From NCBI GenBank assembly GCA_903869725.1, contig CAIQAD010000023.1, positions 1 to 44,720 of the forward strand: a stretch of DNA of 44,720 bases. Reading direction: 5' to 3'. The notes beneath the pieces were generated by a model. The model ran no database searches. It worked only from the letters and a program-made list of their open reading frames with translations, and had not been told where the DNA came from. The stretch comes from an uncultured Alphaproteobacteria bacterium. Its GTDB lineage: Bacteria > Pseudomonadota > Alphaproteobacteria > Pelagibacterales > Pelagibacteraceae. Below are positions 35,589-44,720 of the stretch, piece by piece; the stretch's first letter is position 1, and each line of letters opens with the position of its first letter. The position numbers and the translations under genes were made by a program.

Positions 35589-36074
35589 ATGTTTAAAAAC
35601 ATATCATTTATAGCAATTTTAATTGTACTAACAAATCATGTATTTGCTCATGACTATACTTTAGGACAATTAGTAATTAATCATCCCTATACTAGAGCTA
35701 CTTCGCCTCAAGCAAAAATTGGTGGTGCTTTTATTGTAAGTATTAAAAATAATGGAGATATTGCTGATAAATTAATTTCTATAACTAATGTTAGTTTTGC
35801 AGATAGCGTTCAAATTCACGAAACAAAAATGGAAGATAATGTAATGAAAATGAGAGAATTAAAAGAAGGGTTAACAATACCTGCAAAATCAATGGTGGAA
35901 CTTAAACCCGGTGGATATCATATCATGTTTATGAATCTTAAAGATTCTTTGGTTAGCGGACAAAAATACAAAGCTACTTTAAATTTTGAAAAAGCAGGAA
36001 GTATAAATATTGAATTTGTAACTGAATCTTTTAAAGACTCTGGTCACATGATGAACATGGACCGTATGCATTAA
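35589..36074 (+). CDS. PCuAC family periplasmic copper chaperone
   Basis: Periplasmic Cu(I) chaperone of the PCuAC (DUF461) family, which delivers copper to the CuA site of cytochrome oxidase. Signal peptide about 1-20 (VFA/HDY). The core is one cupredoxin-like domain. Copper ligands follow the family's H(M)x10Mx21HxM pattern: QIHETKMEDNVMKM and, about 40 residues on, YHIMFM. An extra Met/His cluster lies at the C-terminus (GHMMNMDRMH). Start at the ATG 35589; an upstream ATG at 35585 stops after three codons. It is 7 bases ahead of the next gene. Confidence 0.93.
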   Translation: MFKNISFIAILIVLTNHVFAHDYTLGQLVINHPYTRATSPQAKIGGAFIVSIKNNGDIADKLISITNVSFADSVQIHETKMEDNVMKMRELKEGLTIPAKSMVELKPGGYHIMFMNLKDSLVSGQKYKATLNFEKAGSINIEFVTESFKDSGHMMNMDRMH

Positions 36075-36081
36075 TTTACTA

Positions 36082-36453
36082 ATGACTGACGACAAGTATC
36101 CAATAGAAGTTAAGGAAGTAGAGGCTGAAAGAATAAATGGAAAGGACGAAACACTTCGCTCACAATTTAAATTTCAAAGCTTTCGTTTAAGCCCATTTTT
36201 TGGAATTAGTATAATTGTTTACATAATTACAGCTTTTTGGGGACTAGTTATTTGTTTTGATGTTGTTAAAGAAATAGTAGGCGGATTTCTTGCGTTTATT
36301 AGTTTAATATTTTTTCCATTCTTGCTTACGCTTGCACCCTGGTACGCTTTATTAGTAAATCATAATTTTTATCCATTATTAATTGTCTACGGCGGTGGTG
36401 TTCTTGGATCAATTTGCTTTAAAATTGGTATGAGATCTACTTTGAGAAAATAA
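36082..36453 (+). CDS. hypothetical small membrane protein
   Basis: A 123-residue protein without a recognised family. A charged N-terminal region (about 1-35) is followed by three hydrophobic segments (about 38-60, 64-92 and 95-113), a lone WYALLV stretch and a basic C-terminus. It begins 7 bases after the PCuAC stop and is probably co-transcribed, so it may belong to copper delivery or cytochrome oxidase assembly. tRNA-Thr lies immediately downstream on the other strand. Confidence 0.55.
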   Translation: MTDDKYPIEVKEVEAERINGKDETLRSQFKFQSFRLSPFFGISIIVYIITAFWGLVICFDVVKEIVGGFLAFISLIFFPFLLTLAPWYALLVNHNFYPLLIVYGGGVLGSICFKIGMRSTLRK

Positions 36454-36456
36454 AAG

Positions 36457-36532
36457 TGGTGCCCCAATACGGACTTGAACCGCAAACCTACTGATTACAA
36501 ATCAGTTGCTCTACCAATTGAGCTATTGGGGC
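36457..36532 (-). tRNA. tRNA-Thr(UGU)
   Basis: The complement folds as a complete tRNA: acceptor stem GCCCCAA/TTGGGGC, D-arm with AGCTCAATTGGTAGAGC, anticodon stem ACTGA/TCAGT around TTTGTAA (anticodon TGT, reading ACA), and T-arm with GCGGTTCAAGTCCGT. The CCA end is encoded. No intron or disruption. Confidence 0.97.
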
Positions 36533-36597
36533 TTTAAAAGAGTTTTTAATATATAACTTTATAAGTAAAAACAAATGAATTTGATTTTATAAAAAAA

Positions 36598-37914
36598 TTA
36601 TTTGTAAAATTTGTCAATTTTAACAGGCGCTTGCTTACCCATTAAATAATCAGGCAAAATAGTCGATATTTTTGGAAAATAAGTAATAACTCCAAGGTAA
36701 ATAACTAGAATTGTCATCCAAGGCAATGCTCCTTTTAAAACTTGTACCATCGTTTGACCAGTAATTGCAGAGGTGACAAATAAATTGAGACCAACAGGCG
36801 GTGTTACCATTCCTATTTCCATATTTACAACTAACATAATTCCAAGATGAATTGGATCTATTCCAAGCTGCATAGCGATTGGGAAAAATACTGGTGTTAA
36901 AATTAAAATAATTGCAGTTGGTTCCATAAAATCTCCTGCAATAATTAAAATAATATTTACTACCAACAAAAACATCAATGGAGAAAATCCAGCGTTCAAG
37001 ATTTGCTCTGTCAAAATTTGAGGAATTCTTTCTGTCGTTAAAACATGTGCAAATAACATTGCATTAGCAACGATAAACATTAACATTGTTGCTGATTTAG
37101 AAGCGTCGATAAATACTTTTGGCAAATCTTTTATAGTTATGTCTTTGTAAATAAATATAGAAACTAAAACGGCATAAAATGCTGCGACCGCTGCAGCTTC
37201 TGTTGGAGTAAACACCCCACCATAAATTCCACCCATAATAATAAATAAAAGAATAAAACCCCATACCGCATCTTTAGCGCTAACAATTACTTCTTTGAAA
37301 CTTGCTCTTTTTAAGGCCGGTAAGTTTGTAATTCTTGCATATATGTAAACAGCAACCATTAAAATAAACGCAAGTAAAATACCTGGAATAACTCCAGCTA
37401 TGAACATTCTACCAACGGACTGTTCGGTAACTGCACAGTAAACAACCATCACTATTGATGGGGGAATTAAAATTCCAAGTGTTCCTGCGTTACATAAAAC
37501 CCCTGATGCGAAAGGTAGTGGATACCCTGCTCTCGTCATTGCACCGATCATAATAGTTCCAACCGCTACAACAGTTGCGGGCGATGATCCTGAGACGGCT
37601 GCAAAAAATGTACATGCTAGAATTGAAGCTATTGCAAGCCCACCGCGCATGTGTCCAACGCAGGCAACTGAAAAACGAATAAGTCTTTTTGCAACACCAC
37701 CTGTCGACATAAGCGTTCCACCTAAAATAAAGAATGGGATAGCAAGTAAAGTGAAATGCTCAGAAGTTTCATAAAGTTTTAAAGCAAGTGATGCGATAGA
37801 GTCTTTTCCAAAAAATAAAATAGATAAAATACTAGAAAGCCCAAGAGAAATTGAAATGGGCATCCCCATAAATAAAAAAATAAACAAAATTGTAAAAAGA
37901 AAAAGCGTGATCAT
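36598..37914 (-). CDS. dctM: TRAP transporter large permease DctM
   Basis: Twelve-span membrane subunit of a TRAP carboxylate importer (438 residues). Signatures of the DctM/IT family: MGMPISISLGLSS near the N-terminus, AIPFFILGGTLMSTGG, FFAAVSGSSPATVVAVG with the conserved Gly-Ser segment, GTLGILIPPSIVMVVY, and EIGMVTPPVGLNLFV near the C-terminus. It overlaps dctQ by 4 bases. Energy comes from the sodium gradient in characterised members. No frameshift or truncation. Confidence 0.96.
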   Translation of the reverse strand: MITLFLFTILFIFLFMGMPISISLGLSSILSILFFGKDSIASLALKLYETSEHFTLLAIPFFILGGTLMSTGGVAKRLIRFSVACVGHMRGGLAIASILACTFFAAVSGSSPATVVAVGTIMIGAMTRAGYPLPFASGVLCNAGTLGILIPPSIVMVVYCAVTEQSVGRMFIAGVIPGILLAFILMVAVYIYARITNLPALKRASFKEVIVSAKDAVWGFILLFIIMGGIYGGVFTPTEAAAVAAFYAVLVSIFIYKDITIKDLPKVFIDASKSATMLMFIVANAMLFAHVLTTERIPQILTEQILNAGFSPLMFLLVVNIILIIAGDFMEPTAIILILTPVFFPIAMQLGIDPIHLGIMLVVNMEIGMVTPPVGLNLFVTSAITGQTMVQVLKGALPWMTILVIYLGVITYFPKISTILPDYLMGKQAPVKIDKFYK

Positions 37915-38459
37915 TTATTTTTTGTTTTCTTTTTATTTGTTAAATTAATACTCTCGACAACTTCTTTAGCCTCATTCATTAAACCAAGTCCATGCTGTTT
38001 GTTTTGAAGAATACGTACAAACATCCCTGAAAATCTAACGATCATAAGCGAAAACCCTAAAAGCATAACTGCTCTTGGCATCCAAGCTGGTAACCAATCT
38101 ATGTCTTGTGAACTAATATGAACGGAATAAATTTTCATTACATATGTGTAACTTCCGATTAAAACGAAGATGCAATACATAATACAAAAAATACAAGAAA
38201 GTAGATTTACAAACTTTACGGTTTTTTTAGAAAATAAATTAATAATAGTATCAATTCCAATATGACCTCCAACTTTTACTCCCCACGCCGCACCCATAAT
38301 GATAAGCCATGCAAAAGATATTATGCTATATTCAAGAGCCCATGTTATATTTGAATGCATAACATAGCGGACAAAAACGTTCGCAACGTTAATTGCTGTC
38401 ATTGAAATTAAAAGAAAAGCAATAAAATACTCTTCAAATTTTGAGAAAAATTTCATCAT
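37911..38459 (-). CDS. dctQ: TRAP transporter small permease DctQ
   Basis: Four-span small membrane subunit (182 residues). FVRYVMHSNITWALEYSIISFAWLIIMGAAW is split over the two first helices and matches the DctQ family, including the conserved Trp-Glu pair. It has a Lys-rich C-terminal tail. It lies between dctP and dctM and partners DctM in the membrane complex. Two adjacent Met codons make the start ambiguous by one residue. Confidence 0.93.
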   Translation of the reverse strand: MMKFFSKFEEYFIAFLLISMTAINVANVFVRYVMHSNITWALEYSIISFAWLIIMGAAWGVKVGGHIGIDTIINLFSKKTVKFVNLLSCIFCIMYCIFVLIGSYTYVMKIYSVHISSQDIDWLPAWMPRAVMLLGFSLMIVRFSGMFVRILQNKQHGLGLMNEAKEVVESINLTNKKKTKNK

Positions 38460-38509
38460 AGAAGCTGTCGCATTATTATTAAATAACGCGACAGGGAAAA
38501 TAAAGATAA

Positions 38510-39532
<1,023 letters not shown>

Positions 39533-39622
39533 TTAGTTATTTGTTTAATAAATTATAGGATTTAACTTTGATTATCCCCTACTTAAAGATAGCATATTAA
39601 ATATAATTATAAATACTTAAAA

Positions 39623-40672
39623 CTAATTAGTTACTTTAGTTAAATCCTTTAATCTACTCAAAGTCCTACTAAAAATTTTTGTTAATTTGGCGCTACTTGT
39701 AAGTTTATCAATTTGATTATGAGCTGTTGCAACCAACCTGAGGTTGTTATCATAAATAATGTCGATAAAATTAATAAAACGATACTGCTGATTGATCATC
39801 TCATCTGTAAAATTTGGAATATTTTCAATAAAAATAATCTTAGTAATTTTACACAATTCTAAATAATCTTCAGCACCATAATCCATCTCAAATAAATCAG
39901 AAAAATTAAATTTAGCGACATCAGAGATATAATTTTTAATAATAATTTTTCTTTTTTTTACAGTTATAATTTTTTCACTAAACTTTTTATTACTTAAAAC
40001 ATTTATAAGAATTTCGTTAAATTTTTTTTTTCCTTGTTGATCTTTAAGTGAAAAAAATCTGTTTGTTTTGCTTAAATATAAATCTCTATAGTCTTGTCCA
40101 GTATCTAGAGAATAAATTAAAGTATTATCTTTTATCATTTTTATAAATGGTAAAAATTGATCTCTTTGCAAACCACCTAAATACAAATTGTCTGGTCTGA
40201 CATTGGAAGTTGTAATAATAAAAATTTTATATTTAAAAAAGTTTTCAAGTAACTTTCCAAGAATCATTGCATCCGCAATATTAGTGATCTGAAATTCGTC
40301 TAAAAAAATAATATCAAAATCATTTTTAAAACTTTTTACAATTTTAGATAAACTACTACTTTCATTTTGAAGTTTGTGTAACCGGTCATGAATATCGACC
40401 ATAAATTTATTAAAATGAGTTCGCAAAACTCTTTCATTTTTTAATTGGTCGAGAAAAAAATTAATAATTGTAGTTTTTCCACAACCTACATCCCCATATA
40501 AATAAAATCCTTTATATTTAGGTTTATTAAAAATGGAGTCTAAAAAAGAAGTTTTAAAATTTTTTGATAATTCCTCTAATATTTTAAGTAATTCTTTTTG
40601 GTTATGGTTTTCTATTAAACCTTTAGTATCGCTAAATTTTTTAAATGATCGTGCAATATTTAAATGATACAT
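39623..40672 (-). CDS. zapE: cell division ATPase ZapE (AFG1 family)
   Basis: AFG1/ZapE P-loop ATPase (349 residues), linked to Z-ring function in E. coli and to mitochondrial protein quality control in yeast. Walker A GDVGCGKT is at residues 60-67, Walker B IIFLDEFQITNIADA shortly after residue 130, followed by TTSNVRPDNLYLGGLQRDQFLPFI, the family hallmark, and a late RLVATAHNQIDKL. Divergent from nadK with only 35 bases between the starts. Confidence 0.95.
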   Translation of the reverse strand: MYHLNIARSFKKFSDTKGLIENHNQKELLKILEELSKNFKTSFLDSIFNKPKYKGFYLYGDVGCGKTTIINFFLDQLKNERVLRTHFNKFMVDIHDRLHKLQNESSSLSKIVKSFKNDFDIIFLDEFQITNIADAMILGKLLENFFKYKIFIITTSNVRPDNLYLGGLQRDQFLPFIKMIKDNTLIYSLDTGQDYRDLYLSKTNRFFSLKDQQGKKKFNEILINVLSNKKFSEKIITVKKRKIIIKNYISDVAKFNFSDLFEMDYGAEDYLELCKITKIIFIENIPNFTDEMINQQYRFINFIDIIYDNNLRLVATAHNQIDKLTSSAKLTKIFSRTLSRLKDLTKVTN

Positions 40673-40707
40673 TGTTAAAGTATTAACGAATTTTATTTCT
40701 TTAACAA

Positions 40708-41481
40708 ATGCATAAATCTTATAAAAAAATTCATATTATAGCGGACTCTAGTCATAATGCGCAGCTTGCAAAAAAATCATTAATTAAAAAATATAAAAAT
40801 CATTCTATTAATGATTCGGATGTTTTAATTGTGCTTGGTGGTGATGGTTTTATGCTAGCAACGCTTAAAAAATATTTTAAATATAAAATTCCATTTTATG
40901 GAATGAATAAAGGAAGTTTTGGTTTTTTGCTTAATAAATATGATGAAAAAAACTTGTTAACGAAAATAAATAAATCAAACATTGCTGAATTGCATCCGCT
41001 TGAAATGATTGCAAAAAATGTAAATGGAAAAATAAAAAAAGCTATTGCAATCAATGAAGTCTCTGTTTTTCGACAAACCAGACAGGCTGCGAAACTATCA
41101 ATTAAAGTAGATAATAAAATAAGAATAAAAGAAGTTGTTTGTGATGGAACGTTAGTTGCAACTCCTCAAGGAAGTACAGCTTATAATTTATCAGCCAGAG
41201 GACCTATTCTTGACCTTGAATCTAATCAGTTAGCAATTACTCCTATCTCACCATTTAAGCCTAGAGGATGGAGAGGAGCAGTAATAAACAACAAATCACA
41301 TGTCACTATTAAAAATTTAAAAGAAAAAAAAAGACCTGTAAGTGTTGTTGCAGATAATATTGAATTTAGAAATGTATTAAATGTAAATATTTATTTAAAT
41401 AAAAATAAAACTTTTAAACTTTTGTACGATAAAAAATTTGGATTAAAAGAAAGAAATCTCGCAGAACAATTTAAATTTTAA
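40708..41481 (+). CDS. nadK: NAD kinase
   Basis: Phosphorylates NAD+ to NADP+ (257 residues, typical for alphaproteobacteria). GGDG motif at 44-47 (VLGGDGFML), NE motif INEVSVFRQ, and the DGTLVATPQGSTAYNLSARGPIL block are present. It is convergent with sufA, overlapping by 11 bases. With pntAA-B in the same window it supplies the NADP pool that the transhydrogenase then reduces. Confidence 0.95.
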   Translation: MHKSYKKIHIIADSSHNAQLAKKSLIKKYKNHSINDSDVLIVLGGDGFMLATLKKYFKYKIPFYGMNKGSFGFLLNKYDEKNLLTKINKSNIAELHPLEMIAKNVNGKIKKAIAINEVSVFRQTRQAAKLSIKVDNKIRIKEVVCDGTLVATPQGSTAYNLSARGPILDLESNQLAITPISPFKPRGWRGAVINNKSHVTIKNLKEKKRPVSVVADNIEFRNVLNVNIYLNKNKTFKLLYDKKFGLKERNLAEQFKF

Positions 41482-41809
41482 AAGACTCTCCACATCCGCA
41501 ACGTTCTGTTTCATTTGGATTGTTAAATACAAATGATGAAGAGAATTTATCTTCTTTATAATCCATTGTAGTTCCTAATAAATACATAATAGCTTTCGGA
41601 TCAATATGAACTTCAACATTATTATCTTTTACTATCTCATCTGTTGATAAAGTTTCTTTTAAATAGGTCATTTCATATTCCATTCCGGCACAGCCACCTG
41701 ATTTTACAGAGACTCTAACACCTTTCACTCCACCTTCTGCGTTACTTAGAATATCTCTAATTCTTTTTGCAGCATTATCTGAAATAGTTATTACTTTTTT
41801 TTCAATCAT
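41471..41809 (-). CDS. sufA: A-type Fe-S cluster carrier (SufA/ErpA-like)
   Basis: A-type Fe-S carrier of 112 residues with the three ligand cysteines C40 (SGGCAGMEY), C104 and C106 (RCGCGESF). It would take assembled clusters from the SUF machine to apoproteins. The context (last gene of sufD-S-U-T-A) makes SufA the best name, although ErpA and IscA share the motifs. It overlaps sufT by 4 bases. Confidence 0.92.
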   Translation of the reverse strand: MIEKKVITISDNAAKRIRDILSNAEGGVKGVRVSVKSGGCAGMEYEMTYLKETLSTDEIVKDNNVEVHIDPKAIMYLLGTTMDYKEDKFSSSFVFNNPNETERCGCGESFKI

Positions 41810-42120
41810 AAATTCAAAGCTAGTTTTGCAACTTCTGACATTTTAGTCCTATCCCAAGGAGGATCCCAGACAATTTTAACAATAACCTCATCAAACAAAT
41901 CTAAAAACTCAATAGCTTTTCTTACATTGTTAGGGATGCTTTGGGCCTCAGGACAATTGGGGCTGGTTAAAGTCATCTCTACTTCAACTTTTTTGTTATT
42001 ATTTAGTAACTTTACATTATAAATAAGGCCTAACTCATAAATATCAACGGGTATTTCTGGATCGAAAATTGTTTTTATTTGATTTTTAATTTGATCTAAA
42101 ATTTCTTCTTTTAATAACAT
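41806..42120 (-). CDS. sufT: SufT family Fe-S assembly protein (DUF59/MIP18)
   Basis: DUF59/MIP18-family protein (104 residues) that helps Fe-S maturation. The motifs IFDPEIPVDIYELGLIY and TSPNCPEAQ, with the reactive C56, and WDPPWDRTKMSEVAKLAL are family signatures. It shares one base with the sufU stop and four with sufA, so it is coupled to both. Confidence 0.93.
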   Translation of the reverse strand: MLLKEEILDQIKNQIKTIFDPEIPVDIYELGLIYNVKLLNNNKKVEVEMTLTSPNCPEAQSIPNNVRKAIEFLDLFDEVIVKIVWDPPWDRTKMSEVAKLALNL

Positions 42121-42590
42121 TAGTCGATCACCTCAGAATTAATTGGCTGTTTTTGATTATCAAAAGCAGCTTTCAGAGTATGCCAACATAATGTTGCGCA
42201 CTTTACTCTCATTGGAAACTTGTTAACACCAGACAAAGATTGAAATTTAATCTTTTCATTTTCTGTAAGATCTATTTTTTTTAAATCATTATTATCTTTG
42301 ATCATTTTAAAAAAAGCATCTAATAGCTCTTGTGCTTTTTTTTCAGATTTATTTTTTACAATTTCAGTCATAATAGAAGATGAAGCCACAGAAATAGCAC
42401 ATCCTGAACCTTCAAAAGACAGATCGGTTACTATGCCTTTTTTATCTAAATTCAAATAAAGATGAATGTTATCACCGCATAAAGGATTATGACCTTTGGC
42501 ATCGTGATTATATAATTTTAATTTTCCAAAATTTCTTGGCTTTTGACCATGGTCTAAAATCAAATCCTGATAAAGCTCAGTTAAATCCAT
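42120..42590 (-). CDS. sufU: SufU-type Fe-S scaffold/sulfur transfer protein
   Basis: U-type protein (156 residues) acting with the cysteine desulfurase SufS. Conserved residues are C38-G-D40 (NPLCGDN), C64 (GSGCAISVAS) and C131 (RVKCATLCW). The RxKCATLxWHxLK tail is typical of SufU rather than IscU. Start and sufS stop share one base. A diverged paralogue sits in the formate dehydrogenase operon. Confidence 0.92.
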   Translation of the reverse strand: MDLTELYQDLILDHGQKPRNFGKLKLYNHDAKGHNPLCGDNIHLYLNLDKKGIVTDLSFEGSGCAISVASSSIMTEIVKNKSEKKAQELLDAFFKMIKDNNDLKKIDLTENEKIKFQSLSGVNKFPMRVKCATLCWHTLKAAFDNQKQPINSEVID

Positions 42591-43792
42591 TATTGTATTT
42601 TAAATAATTTTTTACATTTAAGGATGCTCTCGCACAAAGCATCAATGTCTTGTTTGACGTTATATACACCAACCGAAACTCTTAAAGATGAAGCGATATT
42701 AAATTTTTTATGTAAAATTTGGCAACAATGATGTCCGGCTCTAACAGCAATACTATCTTGATCAAAAACAGTTGATACATCATGCGCATGAATTCCTTTA
42801 ATATTAAAAGAAAATAAAGAACTACTTTTATCTGGTTTTCCAACAAATATTATATTTTTCATTTTATTAAATTTGCTAATTGCATAAGAAATTAATTCAT
42901 TCTCATGTTTTTCTATATTTTTAATTTTAGTAGTTTTTAAAAAATCAATAGCAAATTTTAGCGAAATAACTTCTGCTGCAGGCATTGTGCCCGCTTCAAA
43001 TTTAGAGACGCCATTTGCAAAAGTGATATTTTTAATATCAACATCTTGGATCATTCCTCCGCCTCCCAAAAATGGATTAAATTTTTCAAACCATTTATCT
43101 TTCATAAATAAACAACCCACTCCTGTTGCTGCATACATTTTATGGCCCGAAAAAGCATAAAAATCACAATCTAATTCTTTAATATTAACTGCCGTATGCG
43201 CAACTGCTTGCGTACCATCAATGCACACAGGAATATTTTTTGATTTAGCGACTTCTATTATTTTTTTTAATGGTGTCTTTTTTCCTGTAACATTCGAAAT
43301 ATGCGTTAAGCTAATAATTTTTGTTTTATTGGTTATTAAAGATTTAATATTTGTAATATCTAGATTTCCGTCTTTATTTACTGGAATAAATTTTATCATT
43401 ATCTTTTTTTTTCTTAAAAAATGCCAAGGAACATAGTTTGAGTGATGTTCCAATTCACTAAGCAATATCTCGTCTCCTGAATTTAAAAAATTTTCTCCAA
43501 AACACTTAGCAACTAAATTCAATGATTCAGTGGCATTTTTAGTGAATATTATGTCACCATTATATGCCTTTAAAAATTCTTTAAGAGTGCTTCTTGTAGA
43601 TTCGTAATCTTCAGTGGCGTTTGCGGCTAAAGTATAAACACCTCTTCCTATATTTGAATATTTAGATCTATAAAAATTATCAATAGCATTGATAACTGAA
43701 ATTGGCTTTTGTGAAGAATTGGCGCTATCAAGATAAACTAATTTTTTATATTTTTTAAATATTGGAAATTGCGATGTAACAGAAATACTCAT
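42590..43792 (-). CDS. sufS: cysteine desulfurase SufS
   Basis: PLP-dependent class V aminotransferase-fold desulfurase (400 residues) that provides sulfur for Fe-S assembly. YLDSANSSQKP opens the chain, ELEHHSNYVPW is the cofactor-pocket segment, SGHKMYAATGVG holds the PLP lysine, and VRAGHHCCQ holds the reactive cysteine of group II enzymes. It overlaps sufD by 4 bases and adjoins sufU, forming a SufS-SufU pair. Confidence 0.96.
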   Translation of the reverse strand: MSISVTSQFPIFKKYKKLVYLDSANSSQKPISVINAIDNFYRSKYSNIGRGVYTLAANATEDYESTRSTLKEFLKAYNGDIIFTKNATESLNLVAKCFGENFLNSGDEILLSELEHHSNYVPWHFLRKKKIMIKFIPVNKDGNLDITNIKSLITNKTKIISLTHISNVTGKKTPLKKIIEVAKSKNIPVCIDGTQAVAHTAVNIKELDCDFYAFSGHKMYAATGVGCLFMKDKWFEKFNPFLGGGGMIQDVDIKNITFANGVSKFEAGTMPAAEVISLKFAIDFLKTTKIKNIEKHENELISYAISKFNKMKNIIFVGKPDKSSSLFSFNIKGIHAHDVSTVFDQDSIAVRAGHHCCQILHKKFNIASSLRVSVGVYNVKQDIDALCESILKCKKLFKIQ

Positions 43793-44720
43793 GCAAATAT
43801 CTCTTCTATTTTTTGTAAAAAGTAGTCCTTAAAAAACTCATCTGATATTTTTTCAATTAAATCATTCAAATAACCAGAAATGATTAATTTTTTTGCGTTA
43901 TTTTTGGTAATTCCTCTAGCCATTAAATAAAACAATTCTTCTTTATTCAATGAAGTGGATGATGAACCGTGACTACATTTTACATCATCTGCATAAATTT
44001 CAAGCTCTGGCTTTGAATGAAAAATTGAATGGTCAGACAAAAGTAAACTTTTGATAAGTTGATATCCGTTTGTCTTTTGAGCAACAGAATCTACAAAAAT
44101 TTTTCCTTGATAAATTCCTTTTGCGTCATCATCTATAATGCTTTTTGAAAATTGATAACTTTTGCAACTTTCGGCTAAATGATTAATTCTAACTTTTATT
44201 TCATGATTTTCATAATTTTTTAAAAACTGCAAATAATATAAATAACACTCTGCTAATTTTTCATTCAAATTGACTTCGATTTCATCGCGGATTGTTTTAA
44301 TTTTACTTGAAAATAAAAAACTTTCATAAATTCCGGATGATTGAACATTAACTTTTTTAAAACGAAAAACACAATTATCTTCGTTATCAGAATTTAAAAT
44401 ATAATTTTTACAATTCGAATTATTTAAAACATCTATATTTGAATTTATATTAATTAATGTATTTTTATTTTTTACTTGGTACTTTTCTAGAATTTCAATA
44501 TTAGAATTAGCATTAATTACAAAATAATTTTTTTGAAAAATTTGTTTTTGATTAACATCTTCATCGTAATTGTTATAAATAATTACTGGGAATAAAAATT
44601 TCACGCTTTCTTTGACTTCTAAATAAATACCAAAACATGATAGCGAATTATTTAATGAAACAAGTGGATTTTTTTTATTAGTAAATAATTTAAGTAAATT
44701 TTTATTATTATTTTTAAAAT
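43789..44720 (-). CDS. sufD: Fe-S assembly protein SufD (N-terminal part cut by window edge)
   Basis: Partner of SufB in the SufBC2D scaffold. The visible C-terminal ~310 residues form the beta-helix core (FVINANSNIEILEKY onward) and the late segment KPELEIYADDVKCSHGSSSTSLNKEELFYLMARGI, which is the SufB/SufD family signature. A GTG at 44604 could look like a start, but the frame stays open from there to base 44720 with SufD-like sequence (PLVSLNNSLSCFGIYLEV), so the gene runs off the window and is not truncated. sufB and sufC presumably follow beyond the edge. Confidence 0.9.
   Translation of the reverse strand, partial: FKNNNKNLLKLFTNKKNPLVSLNNSLSCFGIYLEVKESVKFLFPVIIYNNYDEDVNQKQIFQKNYFVINANSNIEILEKYQVKNKNTLININSNIDVLNNSNCKNYILNSDNEDNCVFRFKKVNVQSSGIYESFLFSSKIKTIRDEIEVNLNEKLAECYLYYLQFLKNYENHEIKVRINHLAESCKSYQFSKSIIDDDAKGIYQGKIFVDSVAQKTNGYQLIKSLLLSDHSIFHSKPELEIYADDVKCSHGSSSTSLNKEELFYLMARGITKNNAKKLIISGYLNDLIEKISDEFFKDYFLQKIEEIFA

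Noticed and set aside
36457-36532. tRNA-Thr as an integration site for a mobile element
   Set aside because: No integrase, no duplicated tRNA 3' end and no change of composition on either side are visible.
43789-44604. SufD apparently truncated to 271 residues with a GTG start
   Set aside because: The frame is open from the GTG to base 44720 and encodes SufD-like residues, so the gene is simply cut by the window edge.

Overview
The window is AT-rich, tightly packed chromosomal DNA. Neighbouring genes often overlap by 1-14 bases, and several convergent pairs touch or overlap without a visible terminator. Gene content points to a streamlined alphaproteobacterium, most likely a marine SAR11/Pelagibacterales-like lineage: split transhydrogenase PntAA/PntAB/PntB, TRAP and amino-acid ABC uptake, a MoCo plus NAD-linked formate dehydrogenase block, PCuAC, a SUF operon, and an alphaproteobacterial GTTC-N7-GTTC SOS box. 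The lineage is inferred from gene content and base composition; no rRNA is present to confirm it.

Layout. Bases 1-106 look like the 3' end of a GC-rich structured RNA, followed by AT-rich spacer and clpB with a heat-shock-like promoter. A DUF2061 protein and a convergent LpxR-like outer-membrane enzyme come next. Bases 4.4-19.4 kb form one functional block. It holds a minus-strand operon (TSUP permease, moaA, moaC, moaD, moaE, CDF transporter), a lone moaB, a minus-strand operon (mobA, moeA, MOSC protein) and a divergent plus-strand operon (U-type Fe-S scaffold, fdhD, fdhB, fdhA). An HPP-family membrane protein and an oxalate/formate-type MFS carrier follow, and a strong terminator closes the block. 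Together these genes make molybdenum (or tungsten) cofactor, mature the enzyme and oxidise formate to CO2 with NAD+ reduction.

From 19.6 to 28.3 kb are a PAP2 phosphatase, a ParB-like/DUF1993 pair of unknown role, a small membrane protein, an aldo/keto reductase, the proton-translocating transhydrogenase operon, an alpha/beta hydrolase, a VOC-fold protein and an ACS-type MFS carrier. From 28.3 to 31.4 kb is a gltIJKL-type acidic amino-acid ABC importer with a stem-loop between gltI and gltJ. Then come an outer-membrane barrel, a zinc alcohol dehydrogenase, an SOS-controlled umuDC cassette, a probable copper locus (His-tailed membrane protein divergent from PCuAC) and tRNA-Thr(UGU). A DctPQM TRAP transporter, zapE and NAD kinase follow. 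The window ends inside a SUF operon read leftward (sufD, sufS, sufU, sufT, sufA), with sufD cut by the right edge.

The most unusual points are a formate dehydrogenase beta subunit that has lost one canonical 4Fe-4S ligand cysteine but gained nearby cysteines, a second U-type Fe-S scaffold inside the formate dehydrogenase operon, and the SOS box of umuDC. I see no CRISPR array, insertion sequence, prophage or obvious anti-phage system.
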